This document shows positions 8,565-16,885 of a stretch of DNA of 64,000 bases, one piece after another. The notes under the pieces are model-generated. The model saw only the letters and a list, made by a program, of their open reading frames with translations. It was not told the DNA's origin and did not search any database. Source of the DNA: Actinomycetes bacterium (GTDB lineage: Bacteria; Actinomycetota; Actinomycetes; Streptosporangiales; Streptosporangiaceae); contig JAJYTD010000001.1 of the NCBI GenBank assembly GCA_021793235.1, positions 124,001-188,000 of the forward strand. Reading direction: 5' to 3'. Each line of letters opens with the position of its first letter. The first letter of the stretch is position 1. A program made the position numbers and the translations under genes.

Positions 8565-9323
8565 CTAGTCGAGCGGGCCACCGGCGACGTAGATGACCTG
8601 CCCGGAGACGAATCCGGCTTCTTCGCTGGTGAGGAAGGCGATGGTGGCGGCGATGTCCTCCGGCTTCCCGGGACGGCGGACCGGGATGCTGTCCGCGGTG
8701 GCCTTCTTGAACTCCTCGAAATCCATGCCGATACGCGCGGCCGTGGCCTTGGTCATGTCGGTCACGATGAAGCCGGGCGCCACAGCGTTGGCCGTCACAC
8801 CGAACTTGCCGAGTTCGATGGAGAGCGTCTTGGTGAACCCCTGCAAGCCCGCCTTGGCCGCCGAGTAGTTCGCCTGCCCGCGGTTTCCCTGAGCGGAGCT
8901 GCTGGAAAGGCAGACGATCCGGCCCCACCCGGCAGAGGTCATGTGGGCCTGGGCGGCCCGGCTCATGAGGAAGGAGCCGCGCAGGTGCACGCCCATGACC
9001 GTGTCCCAGTCGTCCTCGGTCATCTTGAACAGCAGGTTGTCCCGGATGACCCCAGCGTTGTTCACCAGAATCGTGGGCGGTCCGAGGCGCTCGGCCACCT
9101 GGTCGACGGCCGCGGTCACCTGGTCGGTGTCGCTGACGTCGGCGCCCAGGGCGACCGCGGTGCCGCCGTCGGCGCTGATCTGGTCGACCGTGTTCTGAGC
9201 GTCGGCCTCTTTGAGATCGATGACCGCGACCGAGTGGCCTTCGGCGGCGAGCCTGCGTGCGGTGGCGGCGCCGATACCGCGGGCGGCACCGGTGACGATC
9301 GCGACGCGGGGAGTCTCTGACAT
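8565..9323 (-). CDS. SDR family oxidoreductase (3-oxoacyl reductase FabG-like)
   Basis: A 252-residue short-chain dehydrogenase. The NAD(P) motif TGAARGIG is near residue 10, NNAG near residue 85, and the catalytic Ser-Tyr-Lys set is visible as a Ser-rich strand then YSAAK. The end matches FabG-type enzymes (a VSGQVIYVAGG segment). It probably reduces or oxidises a 3-hydroxyacyl thioester in concert with the two dehydrogenases. The ATG at 9323 is preceded by GGAGG; an ATG ten codons further upstream lacks one. A TetR-like palindrome lies upstream and is a likely operator. Confidence 0.92.
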   Translation of the reverse strand: MSETPRVAIVTGAARGIGAATARRLAAEGHSVAVIDLKEADAQNTVDQISADGGTAVALGADVSDTDQVTAAVDQVAERLGPPTILVNNAGVIRDNLLFKMTEDDWDTVMGVHLRGSFLMSRAAQAHMTSAGWGRIVCLSSSSAQGNRGQANYSAAKAGLQGFTKTLSIELGKFGVTANAVAPGFIVTDMTKATAARIGMDFEEFKKATADSIPVRRPGKPEDIAATIAFLTSEEAGFVSGQVIYVAGGPLD

Positions 9324-9375
9324 TGCATCCTCCGAATAAGTGGTCTGGGACACGCTGGGACGATCCTATCCATCT

Positions 9376-9395
9376 CATACCGACTAGGTGGTATG
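9376..9395. promoter_or_regulatory. Palindromic operator upstream of the SDR/acyl-CoA dehydrogenase operon
   Basis: The 20-base sequence CATACCGACTAGGTGGTATG is an imperfect palindrome, with 6-bp outer arms and a matched CTAG centre. It lies 53 bases upstream of the SDR start. The shape is typical of TetR-family operators, but no TetR gene is adjacent. Function is inferred. Confidence 0.5.
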
Positions 9396-9836
9396 CGAGG
9401 GGAGGGTGACAGTGCCATTGATGGGTGCGCCGGTGGTCGAGCCCTACGAGGCGCATGCGGGCAATAGCCGAACCGGTGAAATCCCGGATGCCGGGATGCC
9501 CTCCCTCGGGCACCACACCCGCTCCAGTCCGGCCGATCGCGGTCGGCGCACCGAGTCGCTCGGCGCGGGCCTCAGCGAACGCGCGTTGCCGACCGGCGCT
9601 CTCGACCACCGGGACCGGCTTCTGGGGGTGCCTCGTTGCCCACGTGGTCGCGGGATCGGTGGCGCTGGGCGACCGGGGTCATCGGCCTTGGGGCGGAGCA
9701 TGTGCGGCGACGCGCGGACACACTTCTATGCGCGGTTTGATCAGGCACTTAGCAGAGTTCCGCAGAAACTCTGTGGCGAAGTCCACGCTTTCCCTGAACC
9801 GTCGACCCGCAGTGGCCTAGGATGCATGCATGAGGA
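9396..9836. other. Stretch without a convincing gene
   Basis: Open frames exist here on both strands but none has a recognisable domain, consistent ribosome-binding site or a convincing codon pattern. A decayed gene cannot be excluded. Confidence 0.4.
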
Positions 9837-9852
9837 GAATGCACGTGCATTC
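9837..9852. promoter_or_regulatory. GCACGTGC palindrome upstream of the HATPase gene
   Basis: GAATGCACGTGCATTC is a perfect 16-bp palindrome, 90 bases upstream of the HATPase start. The 12-bp core ATGCACGTGCAT recurs upstream of the DUF397 gene at 11977. A likely operator for a regulator of this island, possibly the XRE protein. Confidence 0.55.
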
Positions 9853-9941
9853 GTTCCTTGCGCCTGCAGGCTCTTTAAGGGCGCCGGTTGTCGCCCGCGC
9901 CGGTGCTTGTGAGCGATCGAGACGATTGCAAGGAGATCGCG

Positions 9942-10490
9942 GTGGCCGGACATTCAGCCCAAGGACCAATCAGGAGTTTAAGGGGGGGTGATTCCGCGGC
10001 GGCCGCGGTCTCGCATTCTCCTCTGGGATGGTGGCACTCCGTGCTGTGCAACGGGGTGCGGCAAGCGGAGCCGTCCATAGGCGATCCGCTCTGCTCCTCC
10101 TTGTCATGGAGTCTGGCCGCGGAGGCGAGCGCGCCCGGGATCGCGCGTGAGATCGCCTCAGGAGTGCTCCGGGAGTGGGGAATGGGGGGGTTCTCCGGAG
10201 ATGTCCAGGTTGTGGTTTCTGAATTGGTCACCAATGCCTTGCGGCATGGAACGCCCCCCGAATCCATCGCGTGCGGATGTGGAAATGTTGTTCGCATGAG
10301 CATGCTGCACCGAGAGGGCGAGCTGGTTTGTGCTGTCCACGACCAGAGCGATCAGCTGCCGATGCTGCGGGAGCCGGATTCCATGTTGGAGAATGGGCGG
10401 GGACTGCAATTGGTCGCTTGCTTCACCGCAGAGTGGGGAGTGACACAAGTCAAGCCCAGGGGTAAGTATGTTTGGGCGCGTTTTGACTGA
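9942..10490 (+). CDS. HATPase_c_2 ATP-binding regulatory protein (RsbW-like)
   Basis: A 182-residue protein of the anti-sigma-factor-kinase-like family. The C-terminal half carries the GHKL ATP-binding boxes: ELVTNALRHG (N box), an HDQSD segment, and ENGRGLQLV (G box). In actinomycetes such proteins often sit next to XRE/DUF5753 and DUF397 genes, as here. The GTG at 9942 has AGGAG six bases upstream; longer in-frame starts (TTG 9888, GTG 9909) have no such site. The N-terminal roughly 60 residues are less conserved-looking and may be a regulatory extension. Its target is unknown. Confidence 0.82.
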   Translation: MAGHSAQGPIRSLRGGDSAAAAVSHSPLGWWHSVLCNGVRQAEPSIGDPLCSSLSWSLAAEASAPGIAREIASGVLREWGMGGFSGDVQVVVSELVTNALRHGTPPESIACGCGNVVRMSMLHREGELVCAVHDQSDQLPMLREPDSMLENGRGLQLVACFTAEWGVTQVKPRGKYVWARFD

Positions 10491-10686
10491 TATGTCCGGT
10501 CAGAGATGCCGAGTCGCCGACGTGTATCGCACCGTCGCGTTGGCGGAGGGGCTTTCACCGCGCTGCCGATCGAATCCGTGTGCGCGTCGGCGATATCGTG
10601 GAAGCGAGTAGGTAGCCACATGACGCGGGACTGGGTTCCAGCGAAGGGATCCGGCCGCACGACCGACGAGCAGGGAGGCAGCGGCT

Positions 10687-11556
10687 GTGGACATTGCTCG
10701 TCTGCGGAAGGGGAGCGGCCCCACAGTACGTCGGATGCTGCTCGGTTCTGAGCTGCGGAAGTACCGCGAGGCCAAGGGGATCACCCGCGGTGAGGCAGGT
10801 CACCACATCCGCGGTTCGGAATCCAAGATCAGCCGGATGGAGCTGGGGCGCGTCGGCTTCAAGGACCGAGACGTCGTAGACCTGCTGAAGCTGTACGGGG
10901 TCACCGACAAGAGCCTTATCCGCACGATGGAGCAGATGGCCCGGGACACCAAGAAGCCCGGATGGTGGCAGCAGTACGGTGAGTCGCTGCCGAACTGGTT
11001 CCAGGTCTATGTGGGGCTCGAAGAGGCGGCCACGCGGATCCGTGTCTACGAGGCCCAATTCGTCCCGGGAGTGCTGCAGACCGAGGAGTACGCCCGTGCC
11101 GTCATCACGGGGGGCGCCAGCAACCCGGATCCCGCAGCCGAGTACCGTATCGAGGTGCGTATGCGCCGACAGCGCCATATCAAAGGCAATACGGGTGTCA
11201 AACTGTGGGCCATCCTGGATGAGGCCGCCGTGCGCCGCCCGGTCGGCGGACCGGAGTGCATGCACGGGCAGCTGCAGCGACTGATGGAGTTCTGCGACCA
11301 GCCGAACATCACTTTGCAGATCATTCCGTTCAGTGTGGGTGCCCATGCAGCCGAGGCGGGCTCCTTCACCATTCTGCGCTACCCGGACTTCGGCCTGTCC
11401 GACATCATCTACCTGGAGCAGCTCACCGGCGCGATGTGTCTGGACAAACCGCATGAGATCGACGCCTACACCATGGCCATGGAGAGATTGAGCGTCATCG
11501 CCGAGCCCCCGACGGAGACCAAGGCCATTCTCAAGGACATGATCGACGAACTGTGA
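10687..11556 (+). CDS. XRE family regulator with DUF5753 domain (Scr1-like)
   Basis: A 289-residue regulator. An N-terminal helix-turn-helix (about residues 18-72, LRKYREAKGITRGEAGHHI then a recognition helix with SESKISRME) is followed by a long DUF5753 sensory domain containing the typical YEAQFVPGVLQTEEYA segment. Homologues are encoded beside DUF397 proteins and modulate development and secondary metabolism in Streptomyces. The GTG start is preceded by GGGAGG. The DUF397 gene is convergent just downstream. It is the best candidate to bind the nearby GCACGTGC palindromes, which is an inference. Confidence 0.9.
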   Translation: MDIARLRKGSGPTVRRMLLGSELRKYREAKGITRGEAGHHIRGSESKISRMELGRVGFKDRDVVDLLKLYGVTDKSLIRTMEQMARDTKKPGWWQQYGESLPNWFQVYVGLEEAATRIRVYEAQFVPGVLQTEEYARAVITGGASNPDPAAEYRIEVRMRRQRHIKGNTGVKLWAILDEAAVRRPVGGPECMHGQLQRLMEFCDQPNITLQIIPFSVGAHAAEAGSFTILRYPDFGLSDIIYLEQLTGAMCLDKPHEIDAYTMAMERLSVIAEPPTETKAILKDMIDEL

Positions 11557-11605
11557 CTTCGGGCGTCGGCCCGTGCCGCCAAGCGGCATACAGCGGCGTC
11601 AGAAA

Positions 11606-11637
11606 GGAGCCCCACCCCGGCGGCGTGGTGGGACTCC
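11606..11637. terminator. Hairpin between convergent XRE and DUF397 genes
   Basis: An 11-bp stem with one mismatch (11606-11616 and 11627-11637) and a 10-base loop lies between the two gene ends, and probably serves both directions. Confidence 0.6.
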
Positions 11638-11684
11638 CTGTCCGCGTGGCTGCGGATGTTCCGTGTGCCGCTCGATCGAGCGGT

Positions 11685-11918
11685 TCAGCTCAGCAGGTTG
11701 TCGAAGTCGCCGTCCTTGGCGCCGAGTACGAGTGCGTCGATCTCGGCCTGGGTGTAGACCAGGGCAGGGCCTTCGGGGAAGCGGGAGTTGCGCACAGCGA
11801 TCCCCCCGCCGGGCAGTTTCGCCATTTCCACGCAGGCCCCCTGCGAGTTGCTGCGCTTGCTCTTCTGCCAGCTGACGTTGCCGAGTTCGGTAGCCGCGAT
11901 GCCGTTGTAGGCGCCCAT
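11685..11918 (-). CDS. DUF397 domain protein
   Basis: A 77-residue protein that is almost entirely a DUF397 domain, with the signature Trp-Gln-Lys-Ser segment, SNSQGACVEMA, GIAVRNSR and a Gly-Pro-Ala-Leu stretch before the C-terminal helix. DUF397 proteins are partners of XRE/DUF5753 regulators. The ATG at 11918 has AAGGAG six bases upstream and is preferred over the ATG at 11936. Its promoter region carries two copies of the GCACGTGC palindrome. Confidence 0.9.
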   Translation of the reverse strand: MGAYNGIAATELGNVSWQKSKRSNSQGACVEMAKLPGGGIAVRNSRFPEGPALVYTQAEIDALVLGAKDGDFDNLLS

Positions 11919-11976
11919 AGGAAGCTCCTTCTCCAACAGAGTGTTGTTCGGCGCACGGTTGCGAATGCACTTCCTA

Positions 11977-12024
11977 ATGCACGTGCATCAGCACCGTACT
12001 TTGGTCAGGATAGCGCACGTGCAT
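11977..12024. promoter_or_regulatory. Pair of GCACGTGC palindromes upstream of the DUF397 gene
   Basis: ATGCACGTGCAT at 11977-11988 is a perfect palindrome and identical to the core of the site at 9837. A second copy, GCGCACGTGCAT at 12013-12024, keeps the 8-bp core; centres are 36 bases apart. They lie 59-106 bases upstream of the DUF397 start. Confidence 0.55.
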
Positions 12025-12144
12025 CGATATCGGCGGACCTGTTCGCGGCATGTATGCGCCATGTAAGTTGGTGCAAACAACCATAAGCAATTGCATGAAT
12101 CCGGCCCTGTGCTTGCGCAGTGAGCCGGGTTCGGGCGCGTCGGT

Positions 12145-13086
12145 TCACGAGCAGCGCAGTGCCGTCTGCAGGGCCTCCAAGTTGCCTCGCATCACGGTCG
12201 GGTAGTCGTCGCCGGGCGACTGATCGGTGATGCCCTCCAGCGGATCCAGTACCGCCGTGGCCGCGCCGGTCTCCTCTGCGATGGTCTCGGCGACTTTCGG
12301 GCTGGTCAGCGTCTCGGTGAAGATGGTGGTGACCTCGTGCTCCTCGACCAGGTCGGCGACTTCGGCCATGCGCGCCGGCGAGGGTTCGGTATCGGGATCG
12401 ATCCCGCTGACGCTGATCTGGTTCAGTTCGAACTCGTCGGCCAGATAGCCGAAGGCGGAGTGACTGACCACCATGTCGCGGCTCTCGCATTCGGCCAGGC
12501 CTTCGGTGTACAGCGCACCGATCTCCGCCAGTTCGCTGACGACCTGATCGGCGTTGGTCCGGTAGTCGTCGGCATGGTCCGGATCGACCTGGCCCAGACG
12601 GTCGGCCAGGGCTGTAGCGATCTTCTCCATGCGTGCGGTATCGAGCCACATGTGCGGGTCGGCGGCACCGTGGTCATGGTCTTCCTCGTGGCCGTGCTCG
12701 CCGTCCTCGGTGTGCTCGCCCGTGTCGTTCGCAGGGCGCAGTTCGACCAGGTCGGCCACGTCAAGAGCGTTCTCGCCGCCCTCCTGCTCGATGGCCTCGT
12801 CCACCGCGGGCTGCAGGCCGCTGATGTGGAAGGCGATGTCGGATGAGCTCACTCGGCCGATCTGGCGCGGAGTCAATTCGAGGTCGTGGGGTTCGGCGCC
12901 GGGTTCGGTGAGGTTCATGACGTCGACATGTTCACCACCGATCTGGGTGGCCAGCCACTCCAGCGGGTAGACGCCGGTGACCACGCTGACGCCGGTCGAT
13001 CCGCCGCTGCCGCCACCGCATCCGGCCAGTGTGATCATCCCTGCCGCGCACAACGCGGCCATCCTCGCAGGCGTCCCTGATCGCAT
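12145..13086 (-). CDS. znuA: Zinc ABC transporter substrate-binding lipoprotein
   Basis: A 313-residue lipoprotein with a lipobox LAGC (Cys about 23). It has the cluster A-I zinc-binding fold, including EPHDLE with a ligand His near 67, a His/Glu/Asp-rich loop around residues 124-140 typical of zinc-specific ZnuA/AdcA proteins, and a DPHMWLD motif giving another ligand His. It captures zinc outside the membrane for an ABC importer. No permease or ATPase is adjacent, so it must work with components encoded elsewhere. A Zur-box-like palindrome sits about 20 bases upstream of the ATG, predicting zinc repression. Confidence 0.92.
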   Translation of the reverse strand: MRSGTPARMAALCAAGMITLAGCGGGSGGSTGVSVVTGVYPLEWLATQIGGEHVDVMNLTEPGAEPHDLELTPRQIGRVSSSDIAFHISGLQPAVDEAIEQEGGENALDVADLVELRPANDTGEHTEDGEHGHEEDHDHGAADPHMWLDTARMEKIATALADRLGQVDPDHADDYRTNADQVVSELAEIGALYTEGLAECESRDMVVSHSAFGYLADEFELNQISVSGIDPDTEPSPARMAEVADLVEEHEVTTIFTETLTSPKVAETIAEETGAATAVLDPLEGITDQSPGDDYPTVMRGNLEALQTALRCS

Positions 13087-13105
13087 GTCCTTATCATGAC
13101 GAAAA

Positions 13106-13120
13106 TGAAAATGGTTGTCA
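13106..13120 (-). promoter_or_regulatory. Zur box
   Basis: TGAAAATGGTTGTCA differs at two positions from the actinobacterial Zur consensus TGAAAATGATTTTCA. It lies just upstream of the zinc-binding lipoprotein gene, fitting repression by Zur when zinc is sufficient. Confidence 0.75.
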
Positions 13121-13165
13121 ATTTAGTGATGTGGGGGGAATGCGCGGAGTGTGCGGATGTGGTGG

Positions 13166-13834
13166 TCAGTAGACCTCGGCGAACTTCTCGATGTCGCTGG
13201 TCCTGCCCGCGACCACGATGATGTCCCCCTTCTGCGGAACGGTCTCGGCGGTGGCGTAGGTGAACTGCTCACCATGCCGCTTGATGCAGACCACGGTGAC
13301 GTTGTGCTTGGAACGGATACCGGTCTCGCCGAGCTTGCGACCGATCATCTCGCGCGGCGCGCGGGTCTTGCCGAGTGCGAAGTCCTCCTCCAGCTCGACG
13401 TAGTCCAGCATCCGCCCGGACACCAGGTGCGCGACACGTTCACCCATGTCGTGCTCTGGCAGGACCACATTGTGGGCGCCGATCTGCTGCAGGATCCGGC
13501 CGTGCCGGCGGTTGACGGCCTTGGCCCAGATGTGGGGGACGCCCATATCTACCAGCAGTGAGGTGGCCAGGATGCTCTCCTCCAGATGTGTGCCGATCGC
13601 GACTACGGCGCGGGTGAACTCGTGGGCGCCGACCTGGCGCAGCGCTTCATCGTCGGTGGCGTCGGCGACAACGGTGTAGGTGAGCGCGTCGGCGTAGGCC
13701 TGCACCAGCCGCGGATTGGAGTCCATGCCCAGGACCTCCCAGTTGTGCGCGACGAGCTCGAGAGCCAGCGAACTACCGAACCGGCCCAGCCCGATGACCA
13801 GAACCCGTTTGTCATGGGGCTTGCTGCGTTGCAC
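13166..13834 (-). CDS. trkA: Trk/Ktr potassium uptake regulatory subunit TrkA
   Basis: A 222-residue RCK protein. The N-terminal nucleotide-binding fold has VIGLGRFGSSLA, followed by an aspartate-containing GMDSNP strand end that fits NAD(H) or ATP binding. A C-terminal TrkA-C domain follows. It is the cytoplasmic gating ring for the membrane subunit TrkH. It lies 20 bases downstream of trkH. The GTG at 13834 has AAAGGAG upstream; longer reading enters the trkH sequence in another frame. Confidence 0.93.
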   Translation of the reverse strand: MQRSKPHDKRVLVIGLGRFGSSLALELVAHNWEVLGMDSNPRLVQAYADALTYTVVADATDDEALRQVGAHEFTRAVVAIGTHLEESILATSLLVDMGVPHIWAKAVNRRHGRILQQIGAHNVVLPEHDMGERVAHLVSGRMLDYVELEEDFALGKTRAPREMIGRKLGETGIRSKHNVTVVCIKRHGEQFTYATAETVPQKGDIIVVAGRTSDIEKFAEVY

Positions 13835-13854
13835 GGTCTGCTCCTTTGGATATC

Positions 13855-15270
13855 TCAGCCGATGATGGGCCGGGCTTCGGGCACGTCGTAGCGGCGGGTG
13901 CGGTCGCGCAGCGCGAGAGCGGAGGCGAAGGTGATGGGTCCGATCCGGCCGGCCAGCATGAGGATCACCAACAGCACCTGTGCCGCGGGCGGGAGGTCGG
14001 GAGTGATCCCGGTCGACAGGCCGACGACGCCGGCCGCCGACACTACCTCGAACAGGACGGACACCAGGTTGAACGTAGTGGTGACCAGCAGGGCCACCGT
14101 GGAGACCACGATGACCGTCATCGACAGGAACATCAGGCTCAGCGCCTGCCGAATGACGCTGGGAGACAGGCGCCGTCCGAACACGTGCACGTTGGGGTGC
14201 CCGCGGATCTCCGCCCATACCACCAGGAAGATCACAGCCAGAGTCGCGACCTTGATACCGCCGGCCGTGCTGCCGCTGCCGCCGCCGACGAACATCAGCA
14301 TGATGGTCACGAGCAGAGTGGATTCGTTCATCGCGCCGACATCGATGACGTTGAAGCCGCCACTGCGGGGCATGATGCCGTGGAACGTGCCGTCGAGGAG
14401 CTTGGCCCCCGTGCTCAAGTGCCCCAGCGTGGCAGGGCTGGCCCACTCCATCGCGGTGACGGCCACAGCGCCCCCGGCAAAGAGCAGTGCGGTGGTGGTG
14501 ACGGTGAGCTTGGTGTGCAGACTCCAGATCCGGGGCGTGCGCAGATGGCGGCGGAGCTCCAGCAGTACCGGAAAACCCAGCCCGCCCAGGATCGTCGCGA
14601 CGGCCACCGGAAGCAGAATCACCGGATCCCCGGAGAAGCGGGTGAGACTGTCTCCGTAGAGGGAGAGTCCGGCATTGTTGAAAGCCGACACCGAGTGGAA
14701 GAGCCCGCGGTACAGCGCATCACCGGGAGCCATACCGTGGCCCAGCCACATGCGGGGAACGATGATCAGGGCGAGCACGGCCTCACAGAGCAGACTCGTG
14801 GCCACAACGCGGCCGACGACCCCGCGTACGTCACCGACGCTCGGGCTGCGCGTCTCGGCCTGGACGGTGAGCTGCATGCGCAGCCCCAACCGGTGAATCA
14901 TCACGACCCCCAGCACAGAGGTCAGGGTCATGATGCCGATGCCGCCGATCTGGATCAATGCCAGAACCACCAGCTCCCCCAGGAGAGACAGGTCGGCGCC
15001 GAGGGCTATGACGCTGAGTCCGCACACGGCCAGACTCGTGGTCGCGGTGAACAGGGCATCGACGGGGGTGAGTCCGTGGCCGTGGGTATGCGCCGCGGGG
15101 AGCAGGAGGAGGCCGGTGCCCACAAGGTCGACGACGAGGAAAAGCGCGACGAACAACCGTGCCGGGCTGCCCCAAGGCGACCGCGGGATGTCCGGCGGGG
15201 GCACCGCGCGTTTTCTCCTGAGCGCAAGCCCCCGTGGCAGGGAACGCAGACCGCGTGGTCTCAGTCGCAT
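13855..15270 (-). CDS. trkH: Trk/Ktr potassium transporter membrane subunit TrkH
   Basis: A 471-residue membrane protein with repeated M1-P-M2 units. The selectivity-filter loops are visible, for example FTATTSLAVCG, SVSAFNNAGLS, PRSGGFNVID and GGGSGSTAGGIK. With TrkA it forms a potassium uptake channel-like system. The start at 15270 is followed by a basic N-terminal region; no strong ribosome-binding site is seen there, so the start is less certain. Neighbouring NhaA and CDF genes make this a cation homeostasis cluster. Confidence 0.93.
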   Translation of the reverse strand: MRLRPRGLRSLPRGLALRRKRAVPPPDIPRSPWGSPARLFVALFLVVDLVGTGLLLLPAAHTHGHGLTPVDALFTATTSLAVCGLSVIALGADLSLLGELVVLALIQIGGIGIMTLTSVLGVVMIHRLGLRMQLTVQAETRSPSVGDVRGVVGRVVATSLLCEAVLALIIVPRMWLGHGMAPGDALYRGLFHSVSAFNNAGLSLYGDSLTRFSGDPVILLPVAVATILGGLGFPVLLELRRHLRTPRIWSLHTKLTVTTTALLFAGGAVAVTAMEWASPATLGHLSTGAKLLDGTFHGIMPRSGGFNVIDVGAMNESTLLVTIMLMFVGGGSGSTAGGIKVATLAVIFLVVWAEIRGHPNVHVFGRRLSPSVIRQALSLMFLSMTVIVVSTVALLVTTTFNLVSVLFEVVSAAGVVGLSTGITPDLPPAAQVLLVILMLAGRIGPITFASALALRDRTRRYDVPEARPIIG

Positions 15271-15444
15271 GGCCGTCGTGCCATCTCATCCTTGCCAGTG
15301 TCGAAGGATCTCCCGTGGCATGGCCATAAGGTTCTCATACGGCTCTGCCGTGGGAAAGCAGTCGACACAGCGGTGTTCCCACGATCGAGCGGACTCGCAC
15401 GGCCTGGTGCGAGCGCCATGGCGGCACAGAACCATGCACCAGTG

Positions 15445-16701
15445 TCAGCTCGTGCCCTGTCCGGGTTCTGTGGCTTCCCGCGGATGAGGGGCGTTCTTTC
15501 GATAATGGGCGCTGCGGAACACGAGCACCGCTGCCGCTAGCACGGTGGCGAGCGCGGACGCGATGAGGACGCCGGCTTTGGCGGTGGCCATCATCTCCGG
15601 GTGGCCCGGGAAGGACAGTTCGGTGATCAGTAGGGACACCGTGAACCCGATACCGGCGAGCAGGGACATACCGGCAATATCGATCCAGCTCAAGGAGGGG
15701 TTGAGCTCAGCGGTGGTGAGTTTGGTGGCGATCCAGGAGCCGCCGAAGATGCCACCCAGTTTGCCCCCGACCAGGCCGATGATGACCCCGAGGGCGACGC
15801 TGTCCCCGAAGATCCCGCTCATGCCGGCGAAGGAGACCCCGGCCGACATCAGGGCGAAGACGGGCAGCACCAGGCCGGAGGACCAGGGCTGGATCAGGTG
15901 CTCCACGCGGTGGCTGGGGTCGGTGTTCTCCCCGGGCTGCGTCGTGGTGCGCATCAGCAGGCCCATCGCGACACCGGCGATTGTGGCGTGCACGCCGCTG
16001 GCGTGTACGAGCGCCCAGATAGCGCAGGCTAGCGGCAGGTAGACGAGCCAGTTGGGCACTGGGGAGCGGTCGAGCACGGCGGCGAGCCCGCGCCCCTGCT
16101 GGAGGTAGCCGAAGACCGCGAGCAGGACAAGGGCGATGAGCAGCGGGGTGAACGAGAGGTCAGCGGTGTAGAAGACCGCGATCACGATGATGGCGCCCAG
16201 GTCATCGACAATGGCCAGGGTGAGCAGGAAGGTCCGCAAGGCCGTGGGCAGGTGGCGGCCGATCACCGCGAGGACGGCTACGGCGAACGCGATGTCGGTG
16301 GCCATGGGGATGCCCCAGCCGTGGTGTGCGCCCTCCCGGCCGAGGTTGATCGCGGTGTAGGTGAGGGCGGGGACGACCATGCCGCACACGGCCGCGATGA
16401 TCGGCAGCATGGCACGGCGCGGGTTGCGCAGCTCACCATGGACGAACTCCTGCTTGAGTTCGTTGCCGACAACGAAGAAGAAGATCGCCAGCAGCCCGTC
16501 CGCCACCCAGGACTCCACGGACAGGTGGAGGTGGAGGAACTCGGGGCCGAACGTGAAGGTGCGGATCGCCTCGTAGGTATCGCTCCACCCGGAGTTGGCC
16601 CAGATCAGTGCGGCGACCGCGCCGATGATGAGCAGGAAACCGCCTACGACGTCGTCGCGAAGCCGTTCCACGAACCCGCGCAGGCCGCCTCGTTTGCTCA
16701 T
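15445..16701 (-). CDS. nhaA: Na+/H+ antiporter NhaA
   Basis: A 418-residue antiporter, normal length for actinobacterial NhaA. Key motifs are present: PMATDIAFAVAVLAVIG with the trans-membrane aspartate, and AIVDDLGAIIVIAVFYT with the double aspartate that binds Na+ and H+ in E. coli NhaA. It exports sodium in exchange for protons for pH and salt homeostasis. The ATG is preceded by GGGGAG. The N-terminal RLRDDVVGGFLLI segment is typical. Confidence 0.96.
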   Translation of the reverse strand: MSKRGGLRGFVERLRDDVVGGFLLIIGAVAALIWANSGWSDTYEAIRTFTFGPEFLHLHLSVESWVADGLLAIFFFVVGNELKQEFVHGELRNPRRAMLPIIAAVCGMVVPALTYTAINLGREGAHHGWGIPMATDIAFAVAVLAVIGRHLPTALRTFLLTLAIVDDLGAIIVIAVFYTADLSFTPLLIALVLLAVFGYLQQGRGLAAVLDRSPVPNWLVYLPLACAIWALVHASGVHATIAGVAMGLLMRTTTQPGENTDPSHRVEHLIQPWSSGLVLPVFALMSAGVSFAGMSGIFGDSVALGVIIGLVGGKLGGIFGGSWIATKLTTAELNPSLSWIDIAGMSLLAGIGFTVSLLITELSFPGHPEMMATAKAGVLIASALATVLAAAVLVFRSAHYRKNAPHPREATEPGQGTS

Positions 16702-16885
16702 CTATTGTGCTCCCCGGGCATGATCGACTATGGACGCCGCCGACCAGACTTCCCGGCACACCTGGGGCGTGCCGACCCTGGGGCGAACACGCAACCCGCT
16801 GGACTATGCCAGTTTCACAGGCGTTTGTCCATGCTGCTGTTCCAGTGTGGAGTACGGGTGTTCGCGGTGGGATCGCCGGTTCGCA

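Noticed and set aside
9388-9912. A plus-strand gene in the 9.4-9.9 kb gap
   Set aside because: No recognisable domain, many rare-looking residue runs, and it would run across the operator palindrome and into the HATPase leader.
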